A stretch of 64,000 bases of DNA from DASUAS01 sp963750045. GTDB taxonomy: Bacteria > Actinomycetota > Acidimicrobiia > IMCC26256 > DASPTH01. The stretch lies in the NCBI GenBank assembly GCA_963750045.1, contig CAVVPD010000007.1:620001-684000 (forward strand). The letters run 5' to 3'. A program made the position numbers and the translations under genes. Below are positions 58,644 to 64,000 of the stretch, piece by piece. The notes under the pieces were generated by a model. It was not told where the DNA came from. It was given only the letters and a program-made list of their open reading frames with translations, and made no database searches. Positions within the stretch are counted from its first letter, which is position 1. The number at the start of each line of letters is the position of its first letter.

Positions 58644-58991
58644 TCAGCCGTACTCGTCGGCGTCGTCCCACTGGGCGAGCTCGCCCGACGGCGACAGCTC
58701 GAGCAGGCCGGCGGCGGCGGCGAGCGCGACGGCGAGGCCGGCGGCGCGTTCGTAGACCGCGTGGAAGTAGTGCTGCGCGATGCCGCCACCGGGGAAGGGC
58801 AGCGGACCGAGCGACTCGACCATCGCGGTCGGGTCGACGCCCGGCGTGATCAACCGGGTCGGCTCCACGATCGTGTCCCCCTCGGCCAGCGGATCGATGC
58901 GGTCGTCGCTGCCCCAGAAGTTGCGGCTCTGCGCCGCGGTCGGGCGCTGGCCTCCCCGGCCGGAGGAACGGCGGCGGCGGGTGGGGCTCAC
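58644..58991 (-). CDS. Hypothetical protein downstream of the SNF2 helicase
   Basis: A 115-residue protein I do not recognise. It has a basic, low-complexity N-terminus (SPTRRRRSSGRGGQRP), a middle with FWGSDDRIDP and PLPFPGGGIAQHYFHAVYERAAGLAVAL, and an acidic end (LAQWDDADEY). The central helix with a Y-x-H-x-V pattern looks folded and conserved. It starts inside the stop codon of the helicase gene (ATGA), so the two are probably translated together and may act together. Confidence 0.6.
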   Translation of the reverse strand: MSPTRRRRSSGRGGQRPTAAQSRNFWGSDDRIDPLAEGDTIVEPTRLITPGVDPTAMVESLGPLPFPGGGIAQHYFHAVYERAAGLAVALAAAAGLLELSPSGELAQWDDADEYG

Positions 58992-61900
58992 TGGGCGTCC
59001 TCGGCGAGCACGGTGTCGGGCCGGATGCCGAGCGCGGCGCCGAGCTGTTCGCGGTCGAGGTCGGCGAGCGAGCTCGACTTGGGCAGCACGAGGTCGGCGA
59101 TGCGGCGCTTACCGGCGACGACCTCCTCGACCCGTTCGTCGACGGTGCCGGGGCACACCAGGCGGTGGCTGATCACCGTGTTGGTCTGGCCGATGCGCCA
59201 GGCGCGGTCACGCGCCTGGTCCTCGACCGCGGGGTTCCACCAGCGGTCGTAGAGCACGACGTGGCTGGCGGCGGTGAGGTTGAGGCCGGTGCCACCCGCC
59301 TTGAGCGACAGCACCAGCGCGGCCGGCCCGTCGGCCCCCTGGAAGTCCTTGATCATGCGGTCGCGCACGCCGCGTGACAGCCCGCCGTGGTAGCACTCGA
59401 CGGTCGCGCCGATGCGCTCGGTGAGGTGGGCGGCGAGCTTCACACCCCATTCGGCGAAGTGGGTGAACACCAGCACGCGCTCGCCCGCGGCGAACACCGA
59501 GTCGACGATCTCCTCGAGGCGGGCGAGCTTGCCGGAACGACCGTCGAGGGGAACGTCGTCGTCCTGGTACGCGGCGGGGTGGTTGCAGATCTGCTTGAGC
59601 GCGGTGATGGCGGCGAGGATCTGGCCCTTGCGGGGCTCCGCGCCGTCGGGAAGGTCGTTGGCGAGCACGAGCTGGTCGAGCACCGCCTGGTAGAGGCCGA
59701 TCTGCTCGGCGGTCATCGCGCAGTGGTCGAGCTCGTCGATCTTGTCGGGCAGCTCGGCGGCGATCTCGGGCTCGGCCTTGGTGCGGCGGAACACGAGGAT
59801 GCCGTTCAACGCCCGCAGTGCGTCCTCCGCCGCGGCACGCGAGCTGCCGCTCTCGGAGCCGTCGCCCGAGAGGCTGGCGATGAACTGCGGGCGCGGGCCG
59901 ACGAGGCCGGGGTTGGTGAAGTCGAGGATGGCCCACAGGTCGCCGAGCCCGTTCTCGATCGGCGTGCCGGTGAGCGCCACGCGCATGCGGGCGGGGATGC
60001 GGCGCAGCTGCTGCGCGGTCTCGCTGGCGGGGTTCTTGATCGCCTGCGCCTCGTCGAGCACCACGCACGCCCAGTCGACGTCGGCGATGGCGTCGACGTC
60101 GCGCACCGCGGTGCCGTAGGTGGTGATGACGACGTCGGCGGCCTCGACCTCGGCGGCGATCTCGTCGGCGGCGGCCCGCCCGGCGCCGTGGTGCACGATC
60201 ACGCGCAGCTCGGGAGTGAAGCGTGCCGCTTCGGCGGCCCAGTTGCCGACGACCGCGGGCGGCGCGATCACGAGGGCGGGCCCGCGCTCGGCCGCGACGA
60301 GGAGGTGGGCGAGCATGGTCGGCGTCTTGCCCAGACCCATGTCGAGCGCGAGGCAGCCACCGATGCCGGCGGAGTCGAGGAAGCCCAGCCAGGCGAGCGC
60401 CTCGGCCTGGTAGCTGCGCAGCTCGCCGTCGAAGCCCTTGGGCGCGTTCGCGGGCTCTCCCGACAGCTCGCCGGCGGCGGCCAGCAGGTCGGCCGCCCAC
60501 CCGCCGCCTTCGACGCTGATGCCGCCGGCCAGCGGCGAGCCTTCGAGGCCCAGCGCGAGGCGCAGCATGTCGGCGCCCGAGAGCTGGGTCGTGGAGGCGC
60601 GTTCGGCCAGCGCGGCGGCGGCGGCGGCGAGGTCGGCCTTGTCGAGCGCGACCCACTTGCCGCCGGAGCGGATGAGCGGGCGGGCCTCCTTGGCCAGCCG
60701 GGCGATGTCGGCAGCCGAGAGCTCGACGTCGTCGAACACCGCGGACCAGCGCACGTCGGCGAGCTGGCTGGCGCCGACCACGGTCTCGGACGCCTCGGCG
60801 AACACCCGCAGCATCGGGGTGGCGTGCCGGGTGGAGAGCTCGGGGACGCGCACGTCGAACCCGGCGTCGGCCAGGCGCGGCCCGGTGACGGTCATCAGCT
60901 CCCACGCCTCGTCCTGGCTGAGGATCGTGTGACCGCGCCGGTCGCCGCCGGCGCGCAGCAGCGCGGGCAGCATCCGCTCGAGGCGGGCCAGCTCGCCCTC
61001 GAGGTCGGTGCGCTTCGAGCGGTCGTCCACGATGGCACGCTCGATGGGGACGAGCACGCGACCCTGCGAACCGCCGCGCGGCTTGGCGACGAACACTGCG
61101 AGGTCCCACGCGTCGGCGCGGTCGGGTGGGTTGAGGCGCACCACGAGCGGCGCGTGCTCACGCGTGACCGAACGGGCCCAGCCCTCGGCGCGCGTCACCA
61201 GCTCGCCGGCGACGCGCGGTCGGCGCGTCGAACGCGCTGCCGTCGAGCCGGGCGAGGAACGCCTCGGTGACGTCGTTCCCGGTGCGGACGGTCGGCGGCG
61301 CGGCCGGTACTTCGATGCGGCGCGCGCTGTCGCGCCCGATGGCGTCGACCATGCCGGTGAGGGCGGACCGGGTGAGCGCGCGGGCGTCGACGCTCGAGTC
61401 GAGTGCCGCCACGCTGCCCGGCATCGCCGTGACGATCTCGGCCATCCGGGTGGGGTCGACCAGCGCGGGGGTCCACCGGACCGCGTACGACGCGCTCTCG
61501 GTGCGCGACGCGCCCGTCCGGCGGCGGCGCTGGCGAAGCAGCGGCACCATCGCGCCGCGAGCGGCGAGCTCGACGGCCCACATCGCGACCTGGCCCAGCC
61601 ACCGGACGCTGTTGCCGACGTCGGCCCCCACCTGACCGGCGCCGGTGGCCACCAGCCACCCCAGCACCTCGCCGACCGGAGCCGACACCGACTCGGCCTT
61701 GCCGCTCCCGGGGACCGACACCCCCGCGTGGGGGGTCCACGGCGCGGCGGGCGCCTCGGCGTGCGCCAGCAGGGCCGCGACCTCGGCGGAGTCGGCCGGT
61801 TCGCAGCGGGCACCGCCGGCCCACGCCACGACCCGGCCGGGCTCCCACGAGAGCTGGAGCCGGACCACGCCGGGAGCCACGGGCTCGGTGTTCCTCGCGG

Positions 61901-62270
61901 GTCGGTCCTCGCGAGGCGTGTCCTCACGGGGGCGCGGGCTCTTCGGCGCACGTTCCGCAACGAGGGGGCGCGCTGTTCGCCGGTGAGCCGGGCCAGCGCG
62001 GCGGTCAGCTGGCGATGGGTGTGCTCGGCGTCGGCGACGACCTGGTCGCGCTCCTCACCGCGGAGCGAGCGGGCCGCGGCGAGGTGCTCGTCGGCGTCGA
62101 GGAGCAGCCGCAGCAACGAGGCGCGCCACCCGGCCTCGTCGGCCTCGAGGACCGCGACCTGCTCGGGCGTCGCTTCGTCGTCGGCCTCGAGCTCCACGTA
62201 GAGATCGAAGGTCGACTCGTCGACGCGTGGCGTCGCGGTGCCGGGCGTGACCGTCGTGTTGATCGAGCAT
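58988..62270 (-). CDS. SNF2-family helicase with SNF2-associated N-terminal domain, frame-broken
   Basis: About 1,090 residues. The C-terminal ~500 residues are a full SNF2/HepA ATPase: CLALDMGLGKTPTML (Walker A region), VVLDEAQAIKNP, TGTPIENGLGDLW, HGGLSRGVRDRMIK, LSLKAGGTGLNLTAASHV and RAWRIGQTN. The middle holds the SNF2-helicase-associated domain, and an N-terminal domain contains VVRLQLSWEPGRVVAWAGG. Breaks occur near 61215 (one extra base), near 61966 (one C short) and probably near 62254 close to the start. The frame-corrected start ATG is at 62270; a GTG at 62197 is the next possibility. Proteins of this type remodel protein-nucleic acid complexes, for instance RNA polymerase recycling. 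Confidence 0.85.
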
Positions 62271-62427
62271 CACCGCCAATGGGCGATTCTGGAGGCACCC
62301 CGGAAGGGTCGCCTCGAAGGAGAGCGCGGACGCAGAGTGCTTGCTCCTGCACCCGCCGGCCTGTGTGCCTGCCGGCCGCTGTACCCGTCGGGACCGCGTT
62401 CCAGTCACGATCCGTCGACCAGTGTAC

Positions 62428-63639
62428 TCAACCGGCGGGCGATCCCGTCCATTCCCCCGGCGCCGTCCATTCCGGGGGCGGCGACGGGTGGCGGAACAGG
62501 CGCGCGGCGTTCTCGTGGGTGAGCTTGCGCACGTCGGCCTCGGGCAGGCCCTCCAGGCGCCGGGCAAGCAGGGCCTGGGTGTCGGGCCACGACGAGTCGG
62601 CGTGGGGATAGTCGCTCTCCAGCATGATGTGGTCGACCCCGATCCGGTCCCGCACCCGCAGGGTGGTGGGGTCGTCGATGCTGCAGAACCAGAAGTTCCG
62701 CTGCACCGCCTCCGCCGGGGTGACGTCGCCGTCCCACACCCCCGCGCCGCCGATGCCGGAGTGCGCCATCACGTAGTCGAGCCGGTCGAGCAGCATCGGC
62801 ACCCACCCGATCCCGCCCTCGGACAGGGCCACCTGCAGGTGTGGGAACCGGAGGGGGATCCGCGCCCACAACCAGTCGGCCGCCGCGAGCATCCCGTGCA
62901 CCGGGAACAGCGTGGTGCTCTGCTCGAGCGGTGATTCCGGAGAGCGCGGCGGTGAGATCGAGCCCGACCCGGTGTGCAGGCACACCACGGTCTCCGTCTC
63001 CTCGCACGCGCGCAGGAACGGGTCCCAGTGGTCGGTGTGCACCGACGGCAGGTCGAGGTTGTTCATGCTCTCGGGGAAGGTGACGGCCCGGAACCCCCGC
63101 GCCGCGTTGCGGCGCACGTCGTGCGCCGCGAGCTCGGGATCGCGCAACCACGCGAGCTGCAACGGGATGATGCGCTCCGGGTAGGTGCCGGCCCACACGT
63201 CGTGGTGCCAGTCGTTCCAGGCGCGCACGCACGCCAGCCCGAGCTCCGGGTCCTGGCTGCGGGCGAACGCGGCGCCGGCGAACCCGGCGATGAGCGACGG
63301 GAAGCACAGCGACGCCCAGATGCCGGCGACGTCCATGTCGAGGATGCGGGCGTCGATGTCCCAGCAGCCCTTGCGCATCTCGTCGAAGCGCGCCGGCTCC
63401 ATCGTCCATTCACCCTTCGGGCGCCCCACGACTGCGTTGAGCCCGATGTTGGGGAAGAGGTTGTCCTCGTACGCCCACGCCTGACGCCCGTCGTCGAACT
63501 CCACCAGGCGGGGCGCGCGGTCCGCGAGCGCTGCCGGCAGCCGACCCTCGAACAGGTCGGGCGGCTCGATGAGGTGGTCGTCGACCGAGATCAGCGGGAA
63601 GTGCCGCGGGCGCGTTTCGGGGTCGGGGAGGAGGGGCAT
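62428..63639 (-). CDS. Amidohydrolase-2 (TIM-barrel) family protein
   Basis: A 403-residue metal-dependent enzyme of the same broad group as the protein at 45141. The metal motif is VDDHLIEPPDLFEG, the barrel histidine lies in ETETVVCLHTGSGS, and HIMLESDYPHADSSWPD closes the site. Helix motifs LDMDVAGIWASLCFP and ALSEGGIGWVPMLLDRLDYV are typical. It would decarboxylate or hydrolyse an unknown cyclic or aromatic acid. The start ATG (MPLLPDPE) follows a usable ribosome site. It is five bases from the stop of the next upstream gene, so the two amidohydrolases form one unit. Confidence 0.9.
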   Translation of the reverse strand: MPLLPDPETRPRHFPLISVDDHLIEPPDLFEGRLPAALADRAPRLVEFDDGRQAWAYEDNLFPNIGLNAVVGRPKGEWTMEPARFDEMRKGCWDIDARILDMDVAGIWASLCFPSLIAGFAGAAFARSQDPELGLACVRAWNDWHHDVWAGTYPERIIPLQLAWLRDPELAAHDVRRNAARGFRAVTFPESMNNLDLPSVHTDHWDPFLRACEETETVVCLHTGSGSISPPRSPESPLEQSTTLFPVHGMLAAADWLWARIPLRFPHLQVALSEGGIGWVPMLLDRLDYVMAHSGIGGAGVWDGDVTPAEAVQRNFWFCSIDDPTTLRVRDRIGVDHIMLESDYPHADSSWPDTQALLARRLEGLPEADVRKLTHENAARLFRHPSPPPEWTAPGEWTGSPAG

Positions 63640-63644
63640 CGGCG

Positions 63645-64000
63645 TCAGCGCGTACCCCGGACGACGCGCCCGGGGCGGGCTCCGGTGTCGACGCCGGCGA
63701 GTTGGACGAACTCGCCGCGCACGAGGGTGGCGACGAAGCCGTCGGCCCGTTGCAGGACGCGCTTGGCGCCGGCCGGCAGGTCGTGGACGACCTCGGTGGG
63801 CCGGGGCGCGATCACCGCCGCGTCGAACACGTTGAGGTCGGCCTGGAAGCCGGGCGCGACGACACCGCGGTCGCGCAGGCCGTACATCAGCGCGGGCTCG
63901 CTGGTGAGGATCTTGATCGCGGTCTCGAGCGTGAGGGTGCCGCGCGTGCGATCGCGCGCCCAGTAGGACAGCAGGAACGTCGGGTAGCCGGCGTCGCAGA
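63645..64000 (-). CDS. N-acyl-D-amino-acid deacylase-type amidohydrolase (C-terminal part)
   Basis: The C-terminal 117 residues of a larger protein cut by the right edge of the window. The visible part, YPTFLLSYWARDRTRGTLTL, KILTSEPALMYGLRDRGVVAP and GFQADLNVFDAAVI, then GAKRVLQRADGFVATLVRGEFV, is the end of amidohydrolase-3/D-aminoacylase proteins, where the last part forms the beta-sandwich domain. Metal ligands lie beyond the window. It is upstream of the other amidohydrolase on the same strand and both probably share a transcript. Confidence 0.75.
   Translation of the reverse strand, partial: CDAGYPTFLLSYWARDRTRGTLTLETAIKILTSEPALMYGLRDRGVVAPGFQADLNVFDAAVIAPRPTEVVHDLPAGAKRVLQRADGFVATLVRGEFVQLAGVDTGARPGRVVRGTR

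Overview
The window is very GC-rich, densely packed DNA with GTG and TTG starts, many 1-4 base stop/start overlaps and almost no long gaps. The gene content suggests a high-GC actinobacterium, probably of the Acidimicrobiia type: aerobic CO dehydrogenase, CaiB-type CoA transferases, enoyl-CoA hydratase, acyl-CoA ligase, LLM-class and Baeyer-Villiger-type flavoenzymes, several amidohydrolases, a two-domain glyoxalase-fold protein and a SNF2 helicase. The lineage is inferred from content only; there is no rRNA or tRNA in the window to confirm it.

Layout. 0.4-8.0 kb: DUF2254 membrane protein, SulP anion transporter, DUF7144 membrane protein, a frame-broken DHA2 exporter, dienelactone hydrolase and a coiled-coil/nuclease-like protein. 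8.2-15.1 kb: a tight co-directional run of ferritin-like/DUF362 fusion, methyltransferase, Coq4-like metal protein, GH63-like glycosidase and acyl-CoA ligase. 15.1-17.1 kb: a DHA2 exporter and its ArsR-type regulator, with two palindromic operator candidates over the exporter start. 17.1-23.4 kb: a secreted phosphoesterase, then coxM-coxS-coxL (form I-like CO dehydrogenase) and an XdhC protein with a YHS tail. 23.4-32.9 kb: baeRF3-like protein, TPP enzyme plus GlcD-type FAD oxidase, secreted beta-propeller, ferritin-like protein, nitronate monooxygenase-like protein, SDR and an AAA/DUF4143 ATPase. 33.1-37.1 kb: an Hsp70-like remnant and a broken RecB-like nuclease/SF1 helicase.

37.1-40.9 kb is a discrete mobile element. 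It has exact 18-bp terminal inverted repeats, a 9-bp target duplication, an IS1-family DDE transposase, and cargo: an acetyltransferase, an OLD-like ATPase with a TOPRIM-like tail, and three small proteins.

40.9-64 kb returns to chromosomal metabolism: SHOCT protein, enoyl-CoA hydratase plus double CaiB CoA transferase, amidohydrolases, DUF4242, methyltransferase, VOC protein, Rieske fusion, hotdog proteins, flavin monooxygenase, UDG-like protein, LLM oxidoreductase and RNase D. It also holds a GrdB-like protein with an in-frame UGA that looks like a selenocysteine codon, a SNF2 helicase pair, and two amidohydrolases, the last cut by the window edge.

Reading caution. About two dozen single-base frame breaks are spread over otherwise healthy genes. 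Nearly all are one extra G or C in a G/C-rich context, with some missing bases. They look more like consensus errors than decay, so each broken gene is given as one locus with the break position stated.
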